DNA of 64,000 bases from Niabella ginsenosidivorans (GTDB lineage Bacteria; Bacteroidota; Bacteroidia; Chitinophagales; Chitinophagaceae). A program made the translations under genes and the position numbers. Location: the NCBI RefSeq assembly GCF_001654455.1, contig NZ_CP015772.1:558001-622000 (forward strand), written 5' to 3'. A model generated the notes under the pieces. That model searched no databases and was not told the DNA's origin. It worked only from the letters and a program-made list of their open reading frames with translations. Every line of letters starts with the position of its first letter. Within the stretch, counting starts at the first letter, position 1. Shown here piece by piece: positions 9,555-17,803 of this stretch.

Positions 9555-10196
9555 TTATTTAAGGTCGTCATAAATATAGATTGGGTCAATTGTTGTTGTA
9601 TTGGGCTGAATAGTATGCAATGGGTGAAGCTGCCCGTCTGCCAGTCCGTATACCCAGCCGTGCAGCACAGGAGCGCCTCTTTCTTTCCATGCTTTCTGGA
9701 TAATAGATGTTTTGGCCAGTTTTTCTACCTGCTCTTTTACGTTTAGCTCCACCATACGGTTCAGCCTGTCCTTTTCATCTTTAATAAGCTCCAGCTCCTC
9801 TTTGTTTTTATAGTAAACATCTTTGATCTCCCGCAGCCACATGTTCAGCACCTGGTGAAAGTCATCATTGCTCAGAGCTGCTTTAACACCACCACAGCCA
9901 TAATGCCCGCAAACGATCACATGCTTTACCTTTAAATGCGCTACAGCATATTCCAGAACGCTGATCAGGTTAATGTCTGTATGTACAACCAGGTTGGCAA
10001 TATTACGGTGCACAAAGATCTCACCGGAAGTGGTACCGGTAATTTCGTTGGCAGGCACACGGCTATCACTGCAGCCGATCCACAGGAACTCCGGGCTTTG
10101 TGATTCTGCAAGATTGTCAAAAAAATGATTGTTTACTTTTAATTTCTGAGCGGCCCATTCTTTATTGTTTGCTAATAATTTTTCGTAAGATTTCAT
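9555..10196 (-). CDS. can: Beta-class carbonic anhydrase
   Basis: Interconverts CO2 and bicarbonate in the cytoplasm. The 213-residue protein has the beta-class zinc site exactly at E. coli Can positions: Cys42 and Asp44 in GCSDSRVP, and His98 and Cys101 in CGHYGCGGV. The Asp44-Arg46 dyad is also present. It lies 37 nt downstream of a SulP-family transporter gene in the same direction, so the two are very likely co-transcribed. That pairing suggests that the transporter moves bicarbonate, or that the enzyme supplies or consumes it at the membrane (inference). Confidence 0.96.
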   Translation of the reverse strand: MKSYEKLLANNKEWAAQKLKVNNHFFDNLAESQSPEFLWIGCSDSRVPANEITGTTSGEIFVHRNIANLVVHTDINLISVLEYAVAHLKVKHVIVCGHYGCGGVKAALSNDDFHQVLNMWLREIKDVYYKNKEELELIKDEKDRLNRMVELNVKEQVEKLAKTSIIQKAWKERGAPVLHGWVYGLADGQLHPLHTIQPNTTTIDPIYIYDDLK

Positions 10197-10233
10197 AATT
10201 ATTTATGAGGTATTAATTTTAATGAAAATAAAT

Positions 10234-11934
10234 TTACTGAGGTTGTGTTGCTAAGGTAGCAAAATCCATAGTGGATTCCTTTTCCTGTTCCTGCTTTTCT
10301 TTCTGGCGGGTACTGATAATAACGTTGGTGTAAGTTCTTCTCAGGTGCCCTTCTTTGTTGTCGTTTGCCAGTATCTTATTGGAAAAACCGTGATCAATAA
10401 AGCCGCTGGTTTCCAGTTGTACGTCGATAGCTCTTAAAGGTGCCTGGATGATGAAATCTTCAATAACTTCAACAATGTCCTTATCAATAAAATCGGCACG
10501 CAGTGCATCGATCACTACCTGGGCCCCGTCGGGCACTTTTTCAAGGTTTTGTTTGATGAGGGCTTTATTAAGGAAAGAAACATCTTTTCTTAACCGGAAT
10601 AGGTATTTCTTATCATCCTTAACCACAAATACGGCTTTCCTGAAATTGGAACGGAAAGCAAAGAACAGCCCCGCGCCAATGCCAATGATAACTCCCTTCA
10701 GCAGATCTGTAGCCAGTATGGCTATAACAGTAATCACAAATGGCAGGAACTGGTCCCATCCTTTTTTATAATAAAATTTAAATAATGCCGGTTTAGCCAG
10801 CTTATACCCTGTAAAGATCAGGATAGCGGCCAGGGCGGTCTTGGGAATGCTGTTTAACAGTGCCGGTATAAAGGCAACACAGCTCAATAGCAGCACACCG
10901 TGCAGAATGGCCGACATTTTTGTTTTTGCCCCTGAATTCACATTGGCCGATGAGCGCACAATAACACTGGTAACAGGGATACCGCCTAATAAGCCGGAAA
11001 CAATATTTCCGATGCCCTGTGCCTTCAGTTCCCTGTTGGTGGGGCTGATGCGCTGGTAGGGGTCCATGGCATCTACCGCTTCCAGGCTTAAGAGGCTTTC
11101 CAGACTAGCTACTAATGCAATGGTTAGCGCAAGCACCCATACCTGGCTGTTACCAATCACGCTCCAGTCGGGGCTGGTAAAGAAGGACAGGAACTCCCTG
11201 GCAGATCCTGCCTGTGGAATGTTTACAAGGTATGCTTCTGATAATGCAGGCATTAAACCTGTACCTGTAAATAAAGCGTTCAGCCCAACGCCCAGGAAAA
11301 CGATCAGCAGGGGAGCGGGGATGAGCCTTATCACCCCTTTTTTACCGGCTGTCCATTTTTCCCATATAAAATGAAATACCAGGCAGACCAGCCCTATTAC
11401 TAATGCAGCCGGGGTTATATAGGCGAATGCCTTAAAGAAGTTGATAAAGATATTTCCTGAGGGAACAACAGCTTCCTCATCATTGGCGGGCAATGCCGAT
11501 TGGTCGCCCAGCAACTGGGGCACCTGGTTAATGATAAGGATGAGCCCGATGGCGGCCAGCATACCTTTGATGACACTGTTGGGAATATAATCACCGATGA
11601 TACCGGCTTTTGCAAATCCCAGGATCAGCTGCAACACCCCGGCCAGCACCACAACTACAAGGAAAGCCTCAAAGGACTGGAGGGTAAGGATCGCTGAGGC
11701 CACAATGGCCGTAAGCCCGGCTGCAGGGCCGCTAACGCTGAGCTGTGAACCGCTGGCAATGCCAACAATGATGCCGCCGCAAACGCCGGCTATAATGCCG
11801 CTGAACAGGGGGGCATTAGATGCCAGCGCCACTCCAAGGCATAAGGGCAATGCTACCAGGAACACCACAATGGATGACGGGATATCAGCTGCCAGATTGG
11901 AAAAAATATTTTTTGATTTAGGTTGCGTATTCAT
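10234..11934 (-). CDS. SulP-family anion transporter (probable bicarbonate or sulfate) with STAS tail
   Basis: A membrane transporter of 566 residues with the SulP core of many membrane segments, starting DIPSSIVVFLVALPLCLGVA, with SVSGPAAGL near residue 68 and a conserved intracellular GLLGGIPVTSVIVRSSANV. After about residue 420 comes a soluble tail of the STAS type, ending in a low-complexity Lys/Glu/Gln stretch. SulP proteins carry sulfate, bicarbonate or organic anions. The carbonic anhydrase gene 37 nt downstream makes bicarbonate the best guess, by analogy with BicA-like and fused SulP-carbonic anhydrase proteins. The leader upstream contains a perfect hairpin (11962-11978). Confidence 0.92.
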   Translation of the reverse strand: MNTQPKSKNIFSNLAADIPSSIVVFLVALPLCLGVALASNAPLFSGIIAGVCGGIIVGIASGSQLSVSGPAAGLTAIVASAILTLQSFEAFLVVVVLAGVLQLILGFAKAGIIGDYIPNSVIKGMLAAIGLILIINQVPQLLGDQSALPANDEEAVVPSGNIFINFFKAFAYITPAALVIGLVCLVFHFIWEKWTAGKKGVIRLIPAPLLIVFLGVGLNALFTGTGLMPALSEAYLVNIPQAGSAREFLSFFTSPDWSVIGNSQVWVLALTIALVASLESLLSLEAVDAMDPYQRISPTNRELKAQGIGNIVSGLLGGIPVTSVIVRSSANVNSGAKTKMSAILHGVLLLSCVAFIPALLNSIPKTALAAILIFTGYKLAKPALFKFYYKKGWDQFLPFVITVIAILATDLLKGVIIGIGAGLFFAFRSNFRKAVFVVKDDKKYLFRLRKDVSFLNKALIKQNLEKVPDGAQVVIDALRADFIDKDIVEVIEDFIIQAPLRAIDVQLETSGFIDHGFSNKILANDNKEGHLRRTYTNVIISTRQKEKQEQEKESTMDFATLATQPQ

Positions 11935-11961
11935 AATACTTATTTAAAAAGGTTCTTACGC

Positions 11962-11978
11962 TGCTGCCAATGGCAGCA
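11962..11978 (-). promoter_or_regulatory. Hairpin in the leader of the SulP-carbonic anhydrase operon
   Basis: Arms TGCTGCC and GGCAGCA pair perfectly around a 3-nt loop about 30 nt upstream of the SulP start codon. There is no T-tract, so it is not a terminator. A role in mRNA stability or translation is possible but unproven. Confidence 0.35.
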
Positions 11979-12070
11979 ACAATCAGTAAAACAGATCGGG
12001 ATAGCTAACACTGTACCGGCATTACAGCATCAGTCTGCTGCAACGGAAAACAGGAGTAGCCATAAAGTAA

Positions 12071-12436
12071 TTATGAAATTGTATTGGGGGGCGGTGCGTG
12101 TAATTCTGCATGAAAAGCAATATAAGTGCCTTCATGCAGGTGCAGGTAGGCGATATCTTTTTGTAATTCGGTGATCGAAAAATCGTACCCGTCATTATGC
12201 AGGTACTCTTCATTGATCGTTAAATTAGGATTAGAAGGCACCTTTTCCTCTGTGGTACCCGCTAATGAATTATTGGCGTTTTTCTCTTTTGAAGTGGTTT
12301 TCTCAGTTAATTGTTTTTTAGCTTCATAAACAAAAGGCAGGCTTACCGTAAGCCATAACAGCACCACGGCAAACAAAAATGCCAGGATGCTTAAGAATGC
12401 TTTTTTATATGTAATGCCTTTTATCACGCAGCGCAA
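12071..12436 (-). CDS. Single-pass membrane-anchored protein, unknown function
   Basis: A 121-residue protein with a short basic N-terminus, one membrane segment (about residues 14-36, rich in Leu, Val and Phe), and then a Lys/Glu/Thr-rich linker. A more conserved-looking C-terminal part (about residues 70-115) includes NEEYLHNDGYDFSITELQKD. The topology suggests a periplasmic C-terminal part. No family is recognised. It is not clearly linked to the SulP operon, which starts about 135 nt further on. Confidence 0.6.
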   Translation of the reverse strand: MRCVIKGITYKKAFLSILAFLFAVVLLWLTVSLPFVYEAKKQLTEKTTSKEKNANNSLAGTTEEKVPSNPNLTINEEYLHNDGYDFSITELQKDIAYLHLHEGTYIAFHAELHAPPPNTIS

Positions 12437-12517
12437 AAATACTGAGCTTTATTTTTTTTGACAAGAAAGTCAGCAAAAATTACAATTTTTTAACGAAGCG
12501 CCCTGATAAACAGCAGA

Positions 12518-12766
12518 TCACTGCTGATCAACTGATGAGGTTGCTGTATCATTATACACCCCTTTTAAGGCATACCATCCAAAGATCATCAACCCAATAG
12601 CTATGGGGAAAAATATGGCGATAATAATGATCCAGATCACCGGGTTATTAATGTCTTTTTCCCCGTTGCTATCAATATTATGAACCGCGCCCATCAGCAG
12701 GAAATAAATGATGAGCGGGCCTGATAACAGCCAAACGATGCCTAATATTCTTTTTATTGCATTCAT
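12518..12766 (-). CDS. Small two-helix membrane protein (DUF6814-like)
   Basis: An 82-residue protein with two hydrophobic segments (about residues 7-27 and 42-66) separated by a short polar loop. Such proteins are regularly found beside MHS-type MFS transporters in Bacteroidota, which fits its position 26 nt downstream of one here and suggests a role as an accessory subunit. The family name is from memory and tentative. Confidence 0.65.
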   Translation of the reverse strand: MNAIKRILGIVWLLSGPLIIYFLLMGAVHNIDSNGEKDINNPVIWIIIIAIFFPIAIGLMIFGWYALKGVYNDTATSSVDQQ

Positions 12767-12792
12767 ATATTGAAGGTTTAAAAAATGGTTGG

Positions 12793-14313
12793 TCAGGAAG
12801 CCGGTGTACGGTTGCGGAGGTACACGGCTCCGATTATAAAGCTTAACGCTGCTATTCCGATAGGATACCAGAGGCCCACCAGGGGGTCTTCTGTAAAAGT
12901 TGTCTGAAGCAGTACCCCGATAAAAGGCACCAGCCCGCCAAATACGCCATTGCCGATATGATAGGGAAGCGACATAGAGGTATAGCGTATATGCACAGGA
13001 AACAATTCCACCAGGAAAGCGGCAATTGGGCCGTATACCATGGTTACATATAAGATCAAAAGAAATACAAGGCCCACGTATTTCCAGTAAAGGTTTTTAG
13101 GCAATACCTTGTCTTTGATAACCGGCTTTCCTTCGGTAATGCTGGTGGTAGCAGAGCGCAAGGTGTCAGTTTGTTCCTGTACGTATTGTATACCGCCTGC
13201 GAGTTCAAAATGCCGGGTGACGGTGATGAGCGAATCAGCAGTACCTGCCAGTAATTTTGACTGTTTTTTGGTGCCGGATAAGACACGGTTTCCTTCGGAT
13301 GCCTGTTCGGTCTTTGCGTTTTCAAGCAGCGCATTAAAGATCGGACGATAGGTAAGCACGCCCAGGAGCATTCCCAGGAGCATGATCCATTTGCGCCCTG
13401 CCTTATCGCTCAGCCAGCCAAAAAAGATAAAAAACGGGGTAGCAAATAAAATGGCCCATAGTAAAACAGAACGGCTTTGTTCAAAATTCAATGCCACCTT
13501 GGTTTCCAGAAAACTTTGTGCATAAAACTGTCCGGTGTACCAGATCACCCCCTGGCCCATGGCCGCGCCAAATAATGCCAGCAGCACCATTTTGAAATTG
13601 TCCCTCTTACGAAAACTTTCCTTTAGAGGGTTCTTTACTACTTTTCCTTCGCTTTTCAGTTTAGCGAACAATGGTGATTCCTGCATCTTCAAACGGATGT
13701 ATACCGATACGATCACCAAAAGGATGGAGAACCAGAACGGGTATCGCCAGCCGCCCCATTCCGCATTGAATTGTTCATCCGGCAGGTTCATTTTTACCAG
13801 CATAATTACTCCCAGCGCCAGGAACAAACCCAGTGTGGCCGTGGTTTGTATCCAACTGGTATAAAAACCTCTTTTACCGGCAGGTGCATGTTCCGCCACA
13901 TAAGTGGCAGCACCGCCATATTCGCCTCCTAATGCCAGGCCCTGTAACAACCGCAGCAACAGAACGATCAGCGGCGCGGCAATGCCTATGGACCGGTAGC
14001 CCGGTACCAGCCCTATCAGGAAAGTAGATCCGCCCATCAGCACCAATGTTAAAAGAAAGGTCGATTTTCTCCCCAGCAGGTCGCCCAGCCTTCCAAAAAA
14101 CAAAGCGCCAAAAGGGCGTACAATAAAACCGGCTGCAAAAATAGCCAGGGTACTCAGTAATGCCGCCGTACTGTTCCCCTCCGGAAAGAATTCAGTGGAT
14201 ATGGTTTTGGCAAGCATTCCAAAAATGTAAAAGTCGTACCATTCGATCATGGTTCCCAGGGAAGAAGCGCCAATTACTTTTCGAAGCAAACCTGCTTCAC
14301 TTGCTTGTTTCAT
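12793..14313 (-). CDS. MFS transporter, metabolite:H+ symporter (MHS) type
   Basis: A proton-coupled importer of the ProP/KgtP/ShiA branch. The MHS mark is SSLGTMIEWYDFYIFG at the start of helix 1; the MFS loop 2-3 signature is FGRLGDLLGRK, with its repeat SDKAGRKW in the second half. At 506 residues it is longer than usual MHS proteins (about 430-450) because of an insertion of roughly 80 residues (about 330-408), rich in Lys, Thr and Ser, next to a membrane helix in the second half. The substrate cannot be told from sequence. It is divergent from acs, which hints at a carboxylate such as acetate, and is followed by a small membrane protein likely to work with it. Confidence 0.9.
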   Translation of the reverse strand: MKQASEAGLLRKVIGASSLGTMIEWYDFYIFGMLAKTISTEFFPEGNSTAALLSTLAIFAAGFIVRPFGALFFGRLGDLLGRKSTFLLTLVLMGGSTFLIGLVPGYRSIGIAAPLIVLLLRLLQGLALGGEYGGAATYVAEHAPAGKRGFYTSWIQTTATLGLFLALGVIMLVKMNLPDEQFNAEWGGWRYPFWFSILLVIVSVYIRLKMQESPLFAKLKSEGKVVKNPLKESFRKRDNFKMVLLALFGAAMGQGVIWYTGQFYAQSFLETKVALNFEQSRSVLLWAILFATPFFIFFGWLSDKAGRKWIMLLGMLLGVLTYRPIFNALLENAKTEQASEGNRVLSGTKKQSKLLAGTADSLITVTRHFELAGGIQYVQEQTDTLRSATTSITEGKPVIKDKVLPKNLYWKYVGLVFLLILYVTMVYGPIAAFLVELFPVHIRYTSMSLPYHIGNGVFGGLVPFIGVLLQTTFTEDPLVGLWYPIGIAALSFIIGAVYLRNRTPAS

Positions 14314-14462
14314 GTGTTTGTTTTGTTAAATGCAATCGTTTACGTACAATCGTTAGATAAATGGCCTGCAGCCTGGCTTCAAGATAATACTTCTTCATTA
14401 AATAAAGCGTTATTTTGAATAATTTTAATTGCCTATATTTAAACCCGCAAAAACGTAGAGTT

Positions 14463-16409
14463 ATGTCATATCCCTTTCAGATTAAAACGATAGAGCAGTA
14501 CCATGAAGCGTATAAAAGAAGCATTAATGACCCGGAAGGTTTCTGGTCAGATGTGGCCGATGCTTTTGAGTGGAAAAAGAAGCAGCCCTTTAGCAGCCGG
14601 GTGCTGGAATGGAATTTTACCGAGCCCAGAATAAAATGGTTTGAAGGGGCCAGGCTGAATATAACCGAAAATGCGCTGGACCGGCATTTAAAAACAAACG
14701 GAGATACCGCGGCGCTTATCTGGGAGCCGAATGATCCCAATGAAAAAACAAGGACCCTTTCTTATAAGGTGCTGCATCGGAAGGTATGCGAGTTTGCGCA
14801 GGTGCTCAGGAACAACGGTGTAAAAAAAGGCGACCGTGTTTGTATTTATATGGGAATGATTCCGGAGCTGGCCATTGCCGTGCTGGCCTGCGCACGTATT
14901 GGCGCCATTCATTCTGTTATCTTCGGCGGGTTTTCTGCGCAAAGCATTGCCGACCGCCTGGATGATGCGGGTGCGGAGTATATTATTACCTGCGATGGGG
15001 CCTACCGCGGCGGAAAAGACATCCCCTTAAAATCAGTGATTGATGATGCGCTGATCGGCAATAAAACGGTAAAGCGGGTTATTGTGCATACCCGTACCCG
15101 CACCCCGGTAAGCATGATCAAAGGGCGTGATGTTTGGTGGCGGGATGAGGTGGATGATGTTATTGAAACGATGAACGATGAGGTGCTGAACATTCCGGCA
15201 GCCGAGATGGATGCAGAAGACCCGCTGTTCATACTATATACCTCCGGCAGCACCGGTAAGCCCAAAGGCGTGGTGCATACCTGTGCCGGCTATATGCTGT
15301 GGACGGCCTATACCTTTGTAAACGTATTTCAATATCAGCCGGGCGATGTGTTTTTCTGTACGGCGGATATCGGCTGGATCACCGGCCACAGCTATATTGT
15401 ATATGGTCCTTTGCTGGCAGGAGCTACCTGCCTTATGTTTGAGGGAATCCCTACCTGGCCGGATGCCGGTCGTTTCTGGGATATTGTAGACAAGCACAAG
15501 GTGAATATTTTATATACTGCGCCTACAGCCATCCGCTCTTTAATGAGCTATGGGCTGGAGCCGCTGAAAGGCAAGAACCTCTCTTCATTAAAAGTGCTGG
15601 GCAGCGTGGGAGAGCCTATTAATGAAGAAGCATGGCATTGGTATGATGAGCACATCGGTAAAAAGAAATGCCCTATAGTAGATACCTGGTGGCAGACAGA
15701 AACAGGAGGCATTCTTATTTCAAATCTTGCTGGTGTTACCCCTGCAAGGCCCAGTTGGGCCACACTGCCCTTACCGGGCGTGCAACCCCTGCTGGTGGAT
15801 GAAAAGGGAGAGGAGGTCACTGAATTTACAGATGTGGCCATGAGCGGTAATCTGTGCATGCGGGCACCATGGCCCGGTATCTTAAGAACCACCTGGGGCG
15901 ATCATGAGCGCTGCCGGCAAACTTATTTCAGCGCGTATAAGGATCTTTATTTTACAGGCGACGGCGCCTGGAAAGATGAGGAGGGCAATTATAAAATAAC
16001 CGGCCGTGTGGATGATGTGCTGAACGTAAGCGGTCATCGCCTGGGAACAGCCGAAGTAGAAAATGCTATTAACATGCACGCCAGTGTTATTGAAAGCGCT
16101 GTGGTAGGCTACCCGCATGATGTAAAGGGCCAGGGCGTATATGCTTATGTGGTACTGGATGAAAAAAGGCATAAAGAAGATGATGATCTTACAAGAAAAG
16201 ATATACTGGCCACGGTAAGCCGGATCATTGGACCTATTGCCAAACCGGATAAGATACAGTTTGTAAGGAACCTTCCCAAAACAAGAAGTGGTAAAATTAT
16301 GCGCCGCATATTACGAAAGGTGGCTGAAGGAGAGCTGAATAACCTGGGCGATACGACCACCCTGCTGGACCCTGCTGTGGTGGATGAAATTAAGGAAGGC
16401 CGCCTGTGA
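14463..16409 (+). CDS. acs: Acetyl-CoA synthetase (AMP-forming)
   Basis: Activates acetate with ATP and CoA through acetyl-AMP, allowing growth on or salvage of acetate. The 648-residue product has the adenylate-forming core A3 YTSGSTGKPKG, the acetate-pocket motif DTWWQTETGG, the hinge GRVDDVLNVSGHR, and the C-terminal PKTRSGKIMRR whose lysine is the usual acetylation switch. The frame is open for 16 codons upstream of 14463, but the ATG at 14463 (MSYPFQIKTIEQYH) matches the family start and length (E. coli 652). A T-rich promoter-like stretch precedes it, and a long-stemmed terminator follows. Confidence 0.97.
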   Translation: MSYPFQIKTIEQYHEAYKRSINDPEGFWSDVADAFEWKKKQPFSSRVLEWNFTEPRIKWFEGARLNITENALDRHLKTNGDTAALIWEPNDPNEKTRTLSYKVLHRKVCEFAQVLRNNGVKKGDRVCIYMGMIPELAIAVLACARIGAIHSVIFGGFSAQSIADRLDDAGAEYIITCDGAYRGGKDIPLKSVIDDALIGNKTVKRVIVHTRTRTPVSMIKGRDVWWRDEVDDVIETMNDEVLNIPAAEMDAEDPLFILYTSGSTGKPKGVVHTCAGYMLWTAYTFVNVFQYQPGDVFFCTADIGWITGHSYIVYGPLLAGATCLMFEGIPTWPDAGRFWDIVDKHKVNILYTAPTAIRSLMSYGLEPLKGKNLSSLKVLGSVGEPINEEAWHWYDEHIGKKKCPIVDTWWQTETGGILISNLAGVTPARPSWATLPLPGVQPLLVDEKGEEVTEFTDVAMSGNLCMRAPWPGILRTTWGDHERCRQTYFSAYKDLYFTGDGAWKDEEGNYKITGRVDDVLNVSGHRLGTAEVENAINMHASVIESAVVGYPHDVKGQGVYAYVVLDEKRHKEDDDLTRKDILATVSRIIGPIAKPDKIQFVRNLPKTRSGKIMRRILRKVAEGELNNLGDTTTLLDPAVVDEIKEGRL

Positions 16410-16429
16410 TGTTTTTAATAAATGATAGT

Positions 16430-16463
16430 ATACAGCCAGCCATACCGGTTGGTTGTATTTTTT
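16430..16463 (+). terminator. Terminator after acs
   Basis: ATACAGCCAGCC (16430-16441) pairs with GGTTGGTTGTAT (16447-16458) over 12 bp including two G-U pairs, with loop ATACC. A run of six T follows. It lies 20 nt after the acs stop. Confidence 0.8.
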
Positions 16464-17377
16464 ATGTTCAGGGTGGTTGCCTCACCAGGGTCATACTGTT
16501 CCGATGGCTCGGGAGAAGCAGGGCGCAGGCCCCGGCCGTACCGGACGGCACGTTCAGACAGGAAAGCATTCCTGTAATATGGATGTTTGACAATTGAGAG
16601 CGCCTCCGGCTTCTCCGCGGGTTGGCAGGTACGCCCAGGATGACGGCAGGAAAATTTGTTATTGTTACATCCGACCTTTCGGAGCAAACAAATAAAAAAC
16701 TCAGCGTGACGGAACGGGGATTATGTTTTCGTCATGCTGAGGCAACCATAAAAGCGTTGCTTTTAAACTTATTGGGATGACAATTTTTTCAATCGTCATC
16801 CTGTGTTTGTAATAGGGCCTGATCAATGAGGCGATAATAAACACGCTTGTGGTCACCCTGCCCCGAATGTTCGGGGTATTTCAGGGTCCAGGTGAGCGAT
16901 CAATAGATGCCGAAACAATTCCGAACTATCGGAACGGCATGACAAAAAGAAAGATTGATTTTCAAAACAATAACACATCTGTCATTGGCAGCGCATCCCG
17001 CGATTGCGGGAGAAACCGGGGATCTGTATTATCAGGGAGATTCTTCCGCTCATTCCGCTCCGCTCCATCCGGAATGACGTTCCTTATGTAGATGCATTTC
17101 CAACAACTTCCAACACTTGTCATTAACAGCGGAGCAAAGCGTGGGAAGCATCCTTTGATATTGAAATGTCCGATAACTGAGCGCCTTTTCAGCTTCTCTG
17201 ACGGTTGGCGGATACGCCCAGGATGACGGCTGGCTGTGTCTGCGAAGCATTTATTTGTTTGTCCCCAATATTGGGGACAGGTTTGCTGTAAACAGCTGCA
17301 GACAAAATCTCATTTATCTTTACCTTTGGTTCCCGTTTTTAGCAAGAGAATACTAATAACTACTATTATAAACAGCC
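16464..17377. repeat. Repeat-rich gene-free spacer
   Basis: About 0.9 kb with no convincing gene. It carries diverged copies of dispersed intergenic repeats. Two segments of about 65 bp (16586-16650 and 17168-17232) align along their length and share GAGCGCCT, GGTTGG and TACGCCCAGGATGACGGC. Another stretch, around 16898-16942 (AATAGATGCCGAAACAATTC and on), resembles the palindromic element at 9412-9531. The sequences GTCATGCTGAGG and CCATCCGGAATGACG are typical of Bacteroidota intergenic palindromes. Short open frames here have no protein-like sequence. Confidence 0.6.
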
Positions 17378-17581
17378 ATGATGACAGATACTATTGCCGC
17401 TGCTGCATTTCCCGGGTTTGAGCATGCCCCGGACGAGCTGACCAAATACATTGAAGCTTTCGGTATTTTCACGATCTTGCTTAGGAACGGCAGTGTTGTG
17501 CATTATAACCCTGATGATACGAATGCATTCCGTTACTGGCTGAACCGCCATAAAATTATTGATATACGCACTCAGGGCTGA
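17378..17581 (+). CDS. Small protein of unknown function
   Basis: A 67-residue frame with balanced composition and no signal peptide or membrane segment. The mid-section (FGIFTILLRNGSVVHYNPDD) alternates hydrophobic and polar residues as in a beta-hairpin, and the end NAFRYWLNRHKIIDIR looks helical. No family is recognised. The start is the first ATG; a second in-frame ATG follows directly. Support is only codon-like composition and its position downstream of a T/A-rich region, so it may or may not be a gene. Confidence 0.45.
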   Translation: MMTDTIAAAAFPGFEHAPDELTKYIEAFGIFTILLRNGSVVHYNPDDTNAFRYWLNRHKIIDIRTQG

Positions 17582-17803
17582 GATGTCTTTACCGCTACCG
17601 TTTATTTTGATGGCTGGCTGATCCGGTTATCAGTTTGAGCACCATCGTCATGGAATACTTATTTTCAATATTTTTGGCAGGGATGAAGCAGGTTCCATCA
17701 TATTTATAGTATTTTCAGTCCTCATCTGTTTGCGGATTTACCTGTATAACAGCAATATGCTTATTTTTGAGCATCTCCCGCTCGTCATTTATTTCTCGGA
17801 TAT

